Source of the DNA: an uncultured Desulfobacter sp.
Lineage (GTDB): Bacteria > Desulfobacterota > Desulfobacteria > Desulfobacterales > Desulfobacteraceae
Direction: 5' to 3'
NCBI RefSeq assembly: GCF_963666675.1
Contig: NZ_OY762929.1
Coordinates: 5,738,001-5,802,000 of the forward strand
Length of the DNA stretch: 64,000 bases
The notes beneath the pieces are model-generated. The model ran no database searches, was not told the DNA's origin, and was given only the letters and a program-made list of their open reading frames with translations. Every line of letters starts with the position of its first letter. The stretch's first letter is position 1. Below, in pieces: positions 46,220 through 54,410 of the stretch. Position numbers and translations under genes: made by a program.

Positions 46220-46270
46220 TGGTTTAAGACCCCCCTTTAGGGGGTCTTAAACCACCAGTTTACTGGTGGT
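46220..46270. repeat. Pair of abutting perfect palindromes
   Basis: TGGTTTAAGACCCCC pairs with GGGGGTCTTAAACCA around CTTTA (46220-46254), and ACCACCAGT pairs with ACTGGTGGT around TT (46251-46270). They share the ACCA, so the two stems are mutually exclusive in part. Adjacent palindromes beside a Y1 transposase remnant suggest REP-like sequence or the folded end of an IS200-type element. The first could also act as a terminator for the immunity gene at 46273. Confidence 0.75.
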
Positions 46271-46272
46271 AT

Positions 46273-46770
46273 TCATTCCCTTGGAAAAAAAACAGATAGC
46301 TCTCCTTTAGGATATTCACCATGCCATCCACAAACCCAACCGCCAGAAAAATATGCTTCATATATTTTCTCGTAGAAGTTGTCTATCTTTCCATTAACGG
46401 CTCGATTAAATGCACAGTTGTACAAATCACCAATAATATCATCTAAGAGATCGTTATAATGCTCATCTAATTTTTTTCGAATGTAAATTGTAAATAGTTT
46501 TAACAGTTTCGACAGGTTTACCCTGATGTCTTCAAAGGATTCCATCTCGTAGGCTATCTTTTTTACTTTGCTCATTTCTTTTTCACGAATATCACTCCAT
46601 GAATATTCATCTTTGCCATAGGTTTTGTCCCACGCATAAAATTTAGCTTGCTGCAAACTATCAATGATATAAGCATGGTTTATGGTATTTGAACTCAGAA
46701 AAAGAATTTTTCCTGTCTTTACAAAATCTACAATTTCTTCTACTAATTTGGTATGTGTTCCATATTTCAT
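46273..46770 (-). CDS. Candidate immunity protein for toxin tip 1
   Basis: The 165-residue, largely helical acidic protein begins MKYGTHTKLVEEIVDFVKTG and ends WVCGWHGEYPKGELSVFFPR. I recognise no family. It overlaps the stop of the toxin gene by ATGA, which is the usual arrangement for Rhs tip and cognate immunity genes, and it is on the same strand. Immunity is inferred from position. Confidence 0.65.
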   Translation of the reverse strand: MKYGTHTKLVEEIVDFVKTGKILFLSSNTINHAYIIDSLQQAKFYAWDKTYGKDEYSWSDIREKEMSKVKKIAYEMESFEDIRVNLSKLLKLFTIYIRKKLDEHYNDLLDDIIGDLYNCAFNRAVNGKIDNFYEKIYEAYFSGGWVCGWHGEYPKGELSVFFPRE

Positions 46771-47546
46771 TTATTAAGTAACCTTTCCCAAAGATCAACA
46801 GTTGCTCCTTGACTAGGATACAATGGTGTCCCTTTTTTCTGCAAGCCGATGAGCTTTTGTTGAAGAGTATAAACTTGATTCTGCAACGCATCTACACTTT
46901 GATTAACATCCATTTTATTCAGTGCGCTTTCAACCGCTTCATTATAAACAGAATGGTATCCTCTATGTCTTGACATAGTGCTACTAGCGTTATCAGGAAT
47001 TCTTAAAAACAGGCCGTTTGAAGCATCATCTAAATTCATACCGATTTTTTGTACAACTGGATGTGAAGCTACTTCTGAGGGTATAACATGCTGAGCCTGA
47101 TATCCAGACCATTTTGTTGACCTTAGAAGCCCCATAGACTCCATCATATTTTTGCCCAATTTAGTTGAACTTCCGCCAGTTACAACTCCAGGGTTTCCAG
47201 GCAGTAGCCTTCTTGACATAGAACAAGAACGCAAGAGCTTGGGCAATTTTTTAGCACCAATCCAGGCCCCCCAAAAAACATCGTCTGAGAACAATAAAGG
47301 GTTCGGGCCATTATTCGATGCTGCATCTATCAACCTGTCTTCAGGTGTAACCGAAAATTTATTATAAATGTATTGATCAATAGAATCCTGGATTGCAACC
47401 ACTTTTTCAAGTTTAGGTACAATTACATTATTTACCACAGGCTTGACTAAATAATTTAAAGCCGGATTAACCAAAGGAGCCGCGATATAGTCATTGGCAA
47501 ATTTTACAGTATCATAAGCGGCCTGGGCAGTGGCCTTTGCCATCAA
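46767..47546 (-). CDS. Orphan Rhs C-terminal tip 1 with AHH-type nuclease toxin domain
   Basis: The frame is open leftwards from the Rhs hallmark NPLRYTDPDGLMAKATAQAA, which begins in the element junction at 47572; translation can start at TTG 47546 or the ATG next to it. The middle holds a helical linker (NPALNYLVKPVVNNVIVPKL). The C-terminal QAQHVIPSEVASHPVVQKIG, then NGLFLRIP and HRGYHSVYNEAVESALNK, fits the AHH nuclease group (H-x-I-P, N-G, H-x3-H-x2-Y). The Rhs core that should precede the tip is absent, so the toxin is displaced, a silent or spare tip. Confidence 0.78.
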   Translation of the reverse strand: MMAKATAQAAYDTVKFANDYIAAPLVNPALNYLVKPVVNNVIVPKLEKVVAIQDSIDQYIYNKFSVTPEDRLIDAASNNGPNPLLFSDDVFWGAWIGAKKLPKLLRSCSMSRRLLPGNPGVVTGGSSTKLGKNMMESMGLLRSTKWSGYQAQHVIPSEVASHPVVQKIGMNLDDASNGLFLRIPDNASSTMSRHRGYHSVYNEAVESALNKMDVNQSVDALQNQVYTLQQKLIGLQKKGTPLYPSQGATVDLWERLLNK

Positions 47547-47571
47547 TCCATCAGGATCAGTGTACCGTAGC

Positions 47572-47594
47572 GGGTTATTTAGACAAATAATCCC
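47572..47594. other. Candidate tyrosine-recombinase core site at the Rhs junction, copy 1
   Basis: Arms GGGTTATTT and AAATAATCCC surround a four-base centre AGAC; the arms are inverted repeats with one extra base. This is the shape of a recombinase core site with a short spacer. On the minus strand the same bases encode C-L-N-N-P of the Rhs core, and the two junctions in the window agree up to its first base and diverge just beyond. Confidence 0.5.
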
Positions 47595-47926
47595 ATTAGA
47601 CGATTTTGCTCATCAAGCGCAGTCTCTTTATTGGCGGCCTTTTTCGCCGGAACTTCCAAGTTGTAAAAGAACGGTTTTTTACCTAAAAATAGTTTCAGCG
47701 TAACCAAACTCCGCCGCTGTTTCTTTGGTGATTCATACTATGGATCAGACCTTTGATCAAAGGATTTCCAAGGCAGTTAAAAACAAAATTGAGAATGGGC
47801 TTTTTCTTTTTAACCGCATGCCTGGTGCCGGCGTCAGCCGGCATTTGGCATATAAAATGGGGTTTCATCCTTTTTTAAGGGGAGCGGAAGGGTTGTGGAG
47901 GTGCGGAGGGCGCAAAGGGAGCGGAG
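47595..47926. other. Noncoding left part of the element, copy 1
   Basis: The minus strand has an open stretch without a start codon (KPFFYNLEVPAKKAANKETA ... NRLMGLFV, then a stop), and the plus strand has a frame from an ATG at 47740 (MDQTFDQRISKAVKNKIENG). Neither has a convincing family or ribosome site. The sequence becomes GC-rich from about 47870 as it enters the palindromic domain. The same holds for 56376-56707. Confidence 0.35.
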
Positions 47927-48084
47927 CATTGCGTAAAGTAGACATAATGTTTGTTATGTCTAGTGGAGAGAGGGAAGGCGGTCCGGCGCGGGTCTTGCGG
48001 TAGTTTGCAAGACCTGTGACGGACCGGCCGTGTCCGATAAGGCCGCCTTATCAGACACGCCGAACGGAACGACTTTACGCAATG
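47927..48084. ncRNA. Multi-branched palindromic domain (structured DNA or RNA), copy 1
   Basis: A closing stem CATTGCGTAAAGT (47927-47939) with ACTTTACGCAATG (48072-48084) encloses three hairpins. These are AGACATAA/TTATGTCT (47940-47961); GGTCCG/CGGACC with inner GGTCTTG/CAAGACC (47980-48025); and GTGTC/GACAC with inner GATAAGG/CCTTATC (48030-48058). All stems are perfect or nearly so. A further hairpin, CCGGCG/CGCCGG, follows at about 48091-48112. It lies between the recombinase genes and the Rhs junction. It could be a replication origin for the primase, a folded recombination site, or a structured RNA. Confidence 0.65.
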
Positions 48085-48244
48085 TGGAGCGACCGGCGTG
48101 CCCGTAGCGCCGGAACAGCCCTTTCGCCGGGCGGGCGGGTATAAAATAGGGCCGGCTCCGGGCGCAGGGAGCGGAACCCCGCCAGGGGTGAAGCCCGAGC
48201 ACCGGAGACGATCCTTGTCTTAAAAACAGCAGTTAAAAAAACAA

Positions 48245-49180
48245 CTACTCTCTGTCTTTCTCCCGGGGATGGCATTGCTTGTGAACCGCCTTTAACTCTG
48301 TGATATTGAGGTGGGTATAGATCTGTGTGGTATTCAATGATGTATGGCCCAAAAGCTTGCGGATGGTGTTTAGATCCGCCTTGTTTTTCAGCATGCCGGT
48401 TGCACAGGAGTGCCGGAACGTATGGGGATGGACGTTCTTTCGTATCTTTGCCTTTTTGGCGTATTTTTTCACCAGTGCCCACACCACGTTTTTGGACAGC
48501 CGGTTGCCTCTCAGGGATAAAAACAGGTGGGTGTTGTACGGGTCCCTGATCAGCTCCGGACGGACGGATGTGATATAATTTTCAAGATACCGGCAGGCGA
48601 TCCGGCCCAAGGGGACGATCCGGTCCTTTTGCCCTTTGCCGTTGTCTATCCTCAAAAAACCGTCATGGCAGTCCACATCGGCCAGGGTCAGGTGGTTCAG
48701 CTCTTCTTTGCGGATACCGCTGGTGTACAACACCTCCAGGATCACCCGGTCCCGGTATCCGATTACGCTGGTAACATCAGGGGCATGGAGGATCTTTCTG
48801 GCTTCCGCCGGGCTCAATATCCCCTTGGGCAGGGATTTAGGTATTTTGGCATACCGGATGTCCCTTGCCGGATCAGACACGATAAAGTCCCTTTCATACA
48901 GGAACCTTGTGAACTGCCGGACCGCAGACATCATCGCATTTTGATAGGCCACGCCGTTCTGCCTGCCCCTTGCATTGATTGCCTGGTAAAGCTCCACCTG
49001 GTATGACCTGACCGCATCCTTGGTGATGGCGTCAACAGACAAAACCTGATTTTCCATCAGCCAGGTCGTGAACCTGGCCAGCTTCCAACAGATTTGTTCA
49101 ATGGTCTTGCCGGTCAGGTTCCGGACCTTCAGGGCCAGCCGGAACTGGTCAATATACGGCTTGAACGGATTATCTTTCAT
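48245..49180 (-). CDS. Tyrosine recombinase B (XerC/D-like), copy 1
   Basis: The 311-residue protein has an N-terminal SAM-like core-binding domain (PFKPYIDQFRLALKVRNLTG) and a catalytic domain with R157 (TSGIRKEEL), H253-x2-R256 (HPHTFRHSCATGML), H279 (LLGHTSLNTTQ) and nucleophile Y288 (IYTHLN). All five key residues are present. Its start overlaps the end of recombinase A by 11 bases, so both are made together. Paired, distinct recombinases recall the Tn554 and RIT-type systems, in which two or three tyrosine recombinases act jointly. Confidence 0.93.
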   Translation of the reverse strand: MKDNPFKPYIDQFRLALKVRNLTGKTIEQICWKLARFTTWLMENQVLSVDAITKDAVRSYQVELYQAINARGRQNGVAYQNAMMSAVRQFTRFLYERDFIVSDPARDIRYAKIPKSLPKGILSPAEARKILHAPDVTSVIGYRDRVILEVLYTSGIRKEELNHLTLADVDCHDGFLRIDNGKGQKDRIVPLGRIACRYLENYITSVRPELIRDPYNTHLFLSLRGNRLSKNVVWALVKKYAKKAKIRKNVHPHTFRHSCATGMLKNKADLNTIRKLLGHTSLNTTQIYTHLNITELKAVHKQCHPREKDRE

Positions 49181-50132
49181 GATGATCCATAATCCCTTTT
49201 ATCCTTGGGTTGGCGATGTTTTCTTTGTCCTTTTCCCTTGGATGGGTTTTCCGGTGTTCCTTTTTAATATCCAGGCCCAGGGACCGGATATAAACTTGGG
49301 TGGTTCTGATATCCACATGGCCTAGCATCTTCTGGACCGCACGGATGTCCGCACCGTTTTTCACCAGCACCGTTGCAAAAGTATGGCGGAACGTGTGGGC
49401 AGTAACTTGTTTTTTTATTTTAGCCGCTTTCCGGTTTTTAAGGATCATGAAGGCTACAACCGCCTTGGACACGGGCTTGCCCAAAGAGCCCATAAACAGG
49501 GATCGGCAGGTCCTGTTTTTTTGGGCAAACCTGGGCCTGACCTTGGAGATATACTCCCGCAGGAACTTGACTGCATGCTTGCCTAAGGGCACCACCCGGT
49601 CCCTGGCTCCTTTGCCCTTGTTGATCCGCAGCACACCGCCCTGCAGATCTGCGTCATAAATGGTCAGGGAACATAACTCGTTGAGCCGTATTCCGGTGGT
49701 GTAAAAAACCTCCAGTATGGTCCGGTCCCGGATGCCGGTGATTGTACTTAAGTTCGGCTGGTCCAGTATCCGCTTCATTTCTTCAAAAGTCAGCACCGGC
49801 TTGATCCGGATCTTGTTTTGGGGCTCCTTGATAAACTCTGCAGGGTTGATAAAGATGACATTGGTCCTCTCCAGAAATTCAAAAAACCGCTTGATTGAAC
49901 GTATCTTGATTTGGATGGTTGCATCACTGTAAGGCTTGCCCTTGGCACTCTTTGAGTCACGCAGCCCTGCGATCCAGGATTCTATAACAGGCGTGGTAAC
50001 CTTTTTAACATCCCGGATCTCCATGACATCAAAAAAACCGCTTGTGTGCATGGCATATGCGTTGACTGTTGACGGGCTTCTGCCTGTCACCCTGAGGTGT
50101 TCCCGGAACCGGAACAACAGACTTTTAACCAT
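49170..50132 (-). CDS. Tyrosine recombinase A (XerC/D-like), copy 1
   Basis: The 320-residue protein contains R149 (TTGIRLNELC), H246-x2-R249 (AHTFRHTFATVLV), H272 (MLGHVDIRTTQ) and Y281 (VYIRS). The N-terminal 100 residues (MVKSLLFRFREHLRVTGRSP, YSDATIQIKIRSIKRFFEFL) form the arm and core-binding part. It is a distant paralogue of recombinase B and lies directly upstream of it; a GGAGG box precedes the ATG. It is about 100 bases downstream of the primase gene, on the same strand. Confidence 0.93.
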   Translation of the reverse strand: MVKSLLFRFREHLRVTGRSPSTVNAYAMHTSGFFDVMEIRDVKKVTTPVIESWIAGLRDSKSAKGKPYSDATIQIKIRSIKRFFEFLERTNVIFINPAEFIKEPQNKIRIKPVLTFEEMKRILDQPNLSTITGIRDRTILEVFYTTGIRLNELCSLTIYDADLQGGVLRINKGKGARDRVVPLGKHAVKFLREYISKVRPRFAQKNRTCRSLFMGSLGKPVSKAVVAFMILKNRKAAKIKKQVTAHTFRHTFATVLVKNGADIRAVQKMLGHVDIRTTQVYIRSLGLDIKKEHRKTHPREKDKENIANPRIKGIMDHHER

Positions 50133-50235
50133 ATTTCCTCCTTAATAACTTTTACCCCGGCCACCTCGAACTGAAGGCTTAATTTGCCTCAATGCCTTGG
50201 CACAAGGGCCTTTTGGCCGTTAAAAGAAAAATCTC

Positions 50236-52887
50236 TTATTGCCCTCTATGGGGGCTTGAACCACCCTCGTAGTTGTGATTTTCCCCCTCGTTGTCATCGG
50301 TGATACCGGCTTCCCTGGCTTTTTCTTTTAACTGCTTAATGTCTGTAAGCCCTATAATAAAGGGTTTGCCGTCTTCGCCTTCGCCGTTATAGGCCAGTTC
50401 GTAAACGTACTCTTTGCCCCGTTTGCCCATGAGCGAATAGATGTATTCCAGGTCTTCAAGCTGCCGGATATGGGTCCTGACCTGGAAGTCGCTCCACCCG
50501 CTGTATTCCCGAATCTGGCGGCGATTAAAATGGAAGTCCTCTTTTTTGTCCCGGCACATCTGCCGGATCAGCATGAGCAGTTTCCTGGATGGCGGGCTTA
50601 AATCGTCCAGGCTTCGGCCTAAAACGTAATTGGCAATGGTGTTGGCCTTTTCTATGTCGGCCAGGGTGACGTTCACGTATTCAATGGCCTGTTCCTTAAA
50701 CTCAAAGGTCTTCACTTGTTTCTGGTACTGGAACAGGTAGGCCACGGCTGATATCAGGTTCAGGTACTTGGTGTGGTCCCTTCTGGCCCTTAAAGATTTG
50801 CTGGTAAAGGTCAGCAACTCGGCATAGGGGTTGAACACATGAAGGGGCCGCAGCAGCCGGTTGGCGTTATGGTGTTTTTTTATGATCTCTTCTGACTTGA
50901 ACTTATTGAGCATGCCCTGCATGGTGTGGGTCTGCCGCTGCTTGGCCAGCACCTTTTTGGTCATCTCTTCGGATTCGTCAATGGAGATGAACACGAACCT
51001 GGAGGCGGTCTCTCCGTCAATGTCCACCTGGGTGGTGGTGATAAAGACCATCAACGGCCCTTCCACCTTGTTTTCCATGGTCCGTTGTTCACCGGTGGCA
51101 CTGTCCTTGCCCGTATAGGCAATGGTGATATCCTTGGAACTTTGGATGCTCCGGATAGAGTAAATGGCCCCGTTCATGCCGTCCAGTTCTTCAATGGCAA
51201 GGATCTTGTGCTTCAGGCTCTCCTTGCCCGTGTAAAACAGGGCCTGGTCCGTCAGCCGGGTGTACTTGATATAATCTTCCTTGGGCACAAGGGACAGGGC
51301 CGTGTCCTGGAGGTAGGACTTGCCTGCAGCGGACCTGGACTGGATCATGACCGACAGGGGATGGTCCATCTTGCGGGAGATCGCCGCCACGTAGCAAAGC
51401 AGCTTGTTCATCTCTTCTCCGGTGTAGCCAAGGGTTTCAAAATCGGTAAGGATCTCGGCGAACATGTCCGGGTTCTCCAGGAACCGCAACGCTTCGGCCT
51501 TATCCTGGAACGTCATGGCTGTGGCAGTCTTGTTGTCCTGATCCGGAACCTGGTTCTGTTCTGCCTGTTCCATCAGTTTGGCCAGGTCTTGGGTGACGGC
51601 TGCCTCGTCTGCGCCGAACAGGTCTGCCAGTCCCTTGAGAAGAAAGGTTCTGGACCGTGCCGAGTAAAAATCCACGGTGTCTACGTGCATGCGTTTTTCA
51701 GGGTCAATGCCCTTGACCGTGGCCTTAAGCCTGCCGCCCTTTTTGCTGATCCCCCGGACCTCGTATCTGCGGTCGGCAACCGCCATGGTAAAGCCGAAGT
51801 CTGTTTTGGTGATTTTCTGATCATTTTCTTTTTTAACCGCAGGGTTGGCCTGGCCGATCAGGGCGTTAAACCCCTCTTGGGGATTGGCAGTTAAAAGAAA
51901 AAAATCATTGATGTCCTGACCGTTGGGAAGTGTGACGGGATGCGTGGTGATCCCGGCTTGGGTTAAGCGCTCCCGGGCCACAGGCATGGCCGCATGGCCT
52001 GCCTCGTCTGCGTCAAAACATATGTACACGGTTTCTACCTGGGCTTGTGTAAGCCACTTGATATGGGATGCTGTCAGGCCGTTGGTGCCGTAACACGGGA
52101 TGGTGTTTTTAAACCCGGCATTGATCAGGGTCAGGCTGTCCAGGACGGATTCTGTAAGGATAATCTCTTTGTGGGCCTTGGCCGCCTGGCGGTTGAACAG
52201 ACCTTCCCGGCTGCCGGGAAGATACAGGTGGTCGGCTCCTTTGGTCATGCCGTCAATGCGGCGGCCATACATCCCGGCAGGGTTCCCGTCAAAATCGTAG
52301 AGCGGGAACACGGCACAGCCGTAAAAATGCTCCTTCCCGTTGACGTTCAGGATGCCCAGATATTTTAACTGCCCTGTGATTTTGGCATCATTGGGCAGCA
52401 CGTTCAGCAGGGAGCCGTTGGCAAAGCCGATCCGGTGGTCAGAAGATAAGGATTTATCAGTGATTCCCCGGCCCTTCAGGTACTGCCTTGCCCGGTCATC
52501 TTCGGCAAAGGCTTCGTGATAGAACTCAATAACCCGGTTGAACAGTTTGATATGGCCGGGTGTCAGTTTCGGTGCCGGGGCCTCTTTTTTTATTTTAACT
52601 GCGGTTTTTTCTACCTCATCACCGCCAAGCCGTTTGACTGCCTCTTTAAAGTCCACCCGGTCAAACATCTCCACAAACCGGATCACATCCCCGCCGGCAC
52701 CGCAGCCAAAGCAGTGCCATTCATTTTTGGACGGGGTGACGGATAACGACGGGGTTTTGTCATCATGGAAGGGGCACAGGCCGAACCACCCCTTGCCGTT
52801 TTTTTTGAGTTCGATACCCCTGGACTCCACCAGGGATTTAAGGTCTACAGATGTTTTGATCCGTTCTATGGTCTCTTTTTCTATCAT
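50236..52887 (-). CDS. Primase-helicase: CHC2 zinc finger, TOPRIM, AAA+-like ATPase and winged helix, copy 1
   Basis: The 883-residue protein begins with a DnaG-type zinc finger (C38, H41, C59, C62 in GLCPFHDDKTPSL and WHCFGCGAGGD). A TOPRIM domain follows, with E246 (ILTESVLDS) and D292-x-D294 (ICFDADEAG), so it can probably make primers. From about 500 an ATPase region has a Walker A-like QSRSAAGKSYLQD and Walker B-like ILAIEELDG, and residues 795-840 look like a winged helix (FHFNRRQIREYSGWSDFQVR). This composition is that of replication proteins of integrative elements and satellite phages. It presumably replicates the excised element. Confidence 0.9.
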   Translation of the reverse strand: MIEKETIERIKTSVDLKSLVESRGIELKKNGKGWFGLCPFHDDKTPSLSVTPSKNEWHCFGCGAGGDVIRFVEMFDRVDFKEAVKRLGGDEVEKTAVKIKKEAPAPKLTPGHIKLFNRVIEFYHEAFAEDDRARQYLKGRGITDKSLSSDHRIGFANGSLLNVLPNDAKITGQLKYLGILNVNGKEHFYGCAVFPLYDFDGNPAGMYGRRIDGMTKGADHLYLPGSREGLFNRQAAKAHKEIILTESVLDSLTLINAGFKNTIPCYGTNGLTASHIKWLTQAQVETVYICFDADEAGHAAMPVARERLTQAGITTHPVTLPNGQDINDFFLLTANPQEGFNALIGQANPAVKKENDQKITKTDFGFTMAVADRRYEVRGISKKGGRLKATVKGIDPEKRMHVDTVDFYSARSRTFLLKGLADLFGADEAAVTQDLAKLMEQAEQNQVPDQDNKTATAMTFQDKAEALRFLENPDMFAEILTDFETLGYTGEEMNKLLCYVAAISRKMDHPLSVMIQSRSAAGKSYLQDTALSLVPKEDYIKYTRLTDQALFYTGKESLKHKILAIEELDGMNGAIYSIRSIQSSKDITIAYTGKDSATGEQRTMENKVEGPLMVFITTTQVDIDGETASRFVFISIDESEEMTKKVLAKQRQTHTMQGMLNKFKSEEIIKKHHNANRLLRPLHVFNPYAELLTFTSKSLRARRDHTKYLNLISAVAYLFQYQKQVKTFEFKEQAIEYVNVTLADIEKANTIANYVLGRSLDDLSPPSRKLLMLIRQMCRDKKEDFHFNRRQIREYSGWSDFQVRTHIRQLEDLEYIYSLMGKRGKEYVYELAYNGEGEDGKPFIIGLTDIKQLKEKAREAGITDDNEGENHNYEGGSSPHRGQ

Positions 52888-52927
52888 GTTTTATCCCGCT
52901 GTTCCGAAGGCGTTGTCTGTTCATGGG

Positions 52928-53239
52928 TCACTCTCCGCTGTAAATCCTTGCCATGGCCTTAAAACAGGCTCTCATATGGGTGGGGTCCCATACGTTCATG
53001 GCAAAGCCGATGTTGAACTTGTCAAAGGCTCCCGGGTTGTACAGATTCAGAAGAAATTCTATGACGAGCTTTTCTCCGGTGCTCCAGGCCCTGCCGCCGC
53101 CCTCATAGACAAACCCGGCCAGGTCATCCGCACAGAATCGATCCTTCCTGATGCCGGGGATATCGCCTTGCTGTATGCCTTTGCTGGTCATCACCGGGAA
53201 CATGCAGGCGATCTCGTAGAACCGTTGGGTAAATGTCAC
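52928..53239 (-). CDS. Small conserved element protein, copy 1
   Basis: A 103-residue product with a GTG start and a GGGAGG site. It contains RFCADDLAGFVYEGGGRAW, STGEKLVIEFLLNLYNPGAF and WDPTHMRACFKAMARIY. It is acidic and soluble, and its size suits an accessory replication or regulatory factor. I do not recognise a family. It lies 40 bases upstream of the primase gene on the same strand and begins the element's minus-strand operon. Confidence 0.7.
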   Translation of the reverse strand: MTFTQRFYEIACMFPVMTSKGIQQGDIPGIRKDRFCADDLAGFVYEGGGRAWSTGEKLVIEFLLNLYNPGAFDKFNIGFAMNVWDPTHMRACFKAMARIYSGE

Positions 53240-53344
53240 AGGTTCTCCCTCCCTTGATTACACAGATTGAATTTTTACCGGGAGATATGATAGAAAAAGA
53301 AAACGGTTACAAACGGGCTTTGCCCTTTGTGATTTGTTTTTTTC

Positions 53345-53386
53345 GGCCATCAACCGGTTGACTTTGGCGAGTTCGGGTTGATGGCC
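53345..53386. terminator. Hairpin between the divergent element operons, copy 1
   Basis: GGCCATCAACC pairs with GGTTGATGGCC around 20 bases. T-rich runs flank both sides (TTTTTTTC before, TTCTTTTC after). It lies between the divergent minus operon and the xre operon, so it may insulate them; the same hairpin is at 62126-62167. Confidence 0.5.
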
Positions 53387-53423
53387 TTCTTTTCTAAAAA
53401 CATCCCTGATATCAAAATAAACT

Positions 53424-53459
53424 TGCTTTTTACGATAAAAAGCATAACTTTATATGCTT
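53424..53459. promoter_or_regulatory. Two overlapping operator-like palindromes before xre, copy 1
   Basis: TGCTTTTTA and TAAAAAGCA (centre CGA) span 53424-53444; AAGCATA and TATGCTT span 53440-53459. They share AAGCA. They lie about 90 bases before the xre start and are probable binding sites for the XRE repressor. Identical sites lie at 62205-62240. Confidence 0.6.
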
Positions 53460-53546
53460 AGTTAGTATCCTTTAAAGCTATTGTCAAGAAAAAATATGTT
53501 TGCACACAGCCCCATATTTATAGAGAATACAGGCAAGGAGGAGCTT

Positions 53547-53918
53547 ATGAATAACAGCAAAGCCATTATATCCGGATTGCCTGATAAGTTAAAAAAACTG
53601 CGCCAGGGCCGGGGCCTGTCCCAGGGGCAGCTCGGCAACAAACTGGGCGTGAATGTCCAGTTGATATCCAAATACGAACGGGGGGTGGTTTGTCCGCCCA
53701 CCAACATGGTCGTTAAAATTGCTTCCGTGTTTGATGTCAGCCTGGATTACCTGCTGCGGGATGAAGCAAACGTGGCAATCAACAAGATCAAAAGCCGGGA
53801 GCTTCTCAAGCATATAGAAGCGATAGAGCAGCTTCCCGAAGAAGACCAGCAGGTACTGACCAGCCTTCTGGATGCGTTCATCAAAAAATATAAGTTTGAA
53901 CAACTGGCCCGGGCCTGA
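53547..53918 (+). CDS. XRE-family transcriptional regulator, copy 1
   Basis: The ATG at 53547 has an AGGAGGAG site and begins MNNSKAIISGLPDKLKKLRQ. The helix-turn-helix is GLSQGQLGNKLGVNVQLISK followed by YERGVVCPPTNMVVKIASVF, the standard XRE/Cro domain. The C-terminal 50 residues form helices (LPEEDQQVLTSLLDAFIKKY). It is the first gene of a three-gene operon with the antitoxin and RelE genes, and likely controls element functions or the divergent minus operon. Confidence 0.9.
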   Translation: MNNSKAIISGLPDKLKKLRQGRGLSQGQLGNKLGVNVQLISKYERGVVCPPTNMVVKIASVFDVSLDYLLRDEANVAINKIKSRELLKHIEAIEQLPEEDQQVLTSLLDAFIKKYKFEQLARA

Positions 53919-53937
53919 TTGTTTGTAAGGAGACGTC

Positions 53938-54144
53938 ATGCAGACCGTAATGGATGAGGGCAGGCTCAAACAGGTCTTCAAGGAAGCGCTTGTCGAGATG
54001 CTCGAAGAAAAACAGAACATCTTCCATGACATGATCGTGGATGCCATGGAAGACATTGCCCTGAGCCGGGCGATCCAGGAAGGGCAAAACACCGGCACCG
54101 CCACAAAAGAAGAGATATTTCATATACTGGAAGGCCGGGCGTGA
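53938..54144 (+). CDS. Antitoxin partner of RelE, copy 1
   Basis: The 68-residue acidic protein begins MQTVMDEGRLKQVFKEALVE and ends KEEIFHILEGRA. The charge, size and position directly before a RelE gene suggest the antitoxin; no ribbon-helix-helix or Phd motif is obvious. AAGGAG precedes the start, and the TGA stop overlaps the RelE GTG (GTGA), so translation is coupled. Confidence 0.75.
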   Translation: MQTVMDEGRLKQVFKEALVEMLEEKQNIFHDMIVDAMEDIALSRAIQEGQNTGTATKEEIFHILEGRA

Positions 54145-54410
54145 TCCTCGATTTTAAAAAGAGTTTTGCCAAGGACTTAAAAAAACGTAAAACAGACAGG
54201 CCGTTGCTTGACCGGGTCCGGCAGATCATGCAGGAAGTGGAAGAGGCCCCGGACATCCACGCCATCAGGAACCTTAAAAAGTTAAAGGCCCAGGGCAGCC
54301 ACTACCGTATCAGAATGGGTGACTACCGCCTGGGCCTTGTTATTGAAGAGGATACCGTCTGCTTTGTCAGGTTCCTGCATCGGGGTGAGATTTATAAGTA
54401 TTTTCCTTAG
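54141..54410 (+). CDS. RelE/ParE-family toxin, copy 1
   Basis: The 89-residue basic protein begins with GTG and reads MILDFKKSFAKDLKKRKTDR, then NLKKLKAQGSHYRIRMGDYR and CFVRFLHRGEIYKYFP. This is the RelE/ParE layout (K-L-K ... YRIR.GDYRL ... H.R.IY). RelE enzymes cut mRNA on ribosomes; ParE relatives act on gyrase. Up to codon 40 the DNA is the same as copy 2; later codons differ, but only synonymously. It probably stabilises the element. Confidence 0.88.
   Translation: MILDFKKSFAKDLKKRKTDRPLLDRVRQIMQEVEEAPDIHAIRNLKKLKAQGSHYRIRMGDYRLGLVIEEDTVCFVRFLHRGEIYKYFP

Noticed and set aside
47740..48003. Plus-strand frame beginning MDQTFDQRISKAVKNKIENG in the element
   Set aside because: The second half runs through the palindromic domain with an unlikely composition; no family and no clear ribosome site. 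Kept as noncoding.
50926..51894. Long plus-strand frame (322 codons) opposite the primase-helicase gene
   Set aside because: It is antisense to a gene with full zinc-finger, TOPRIM and ATPase motifs; its residue content is that expected from the complementary strand.
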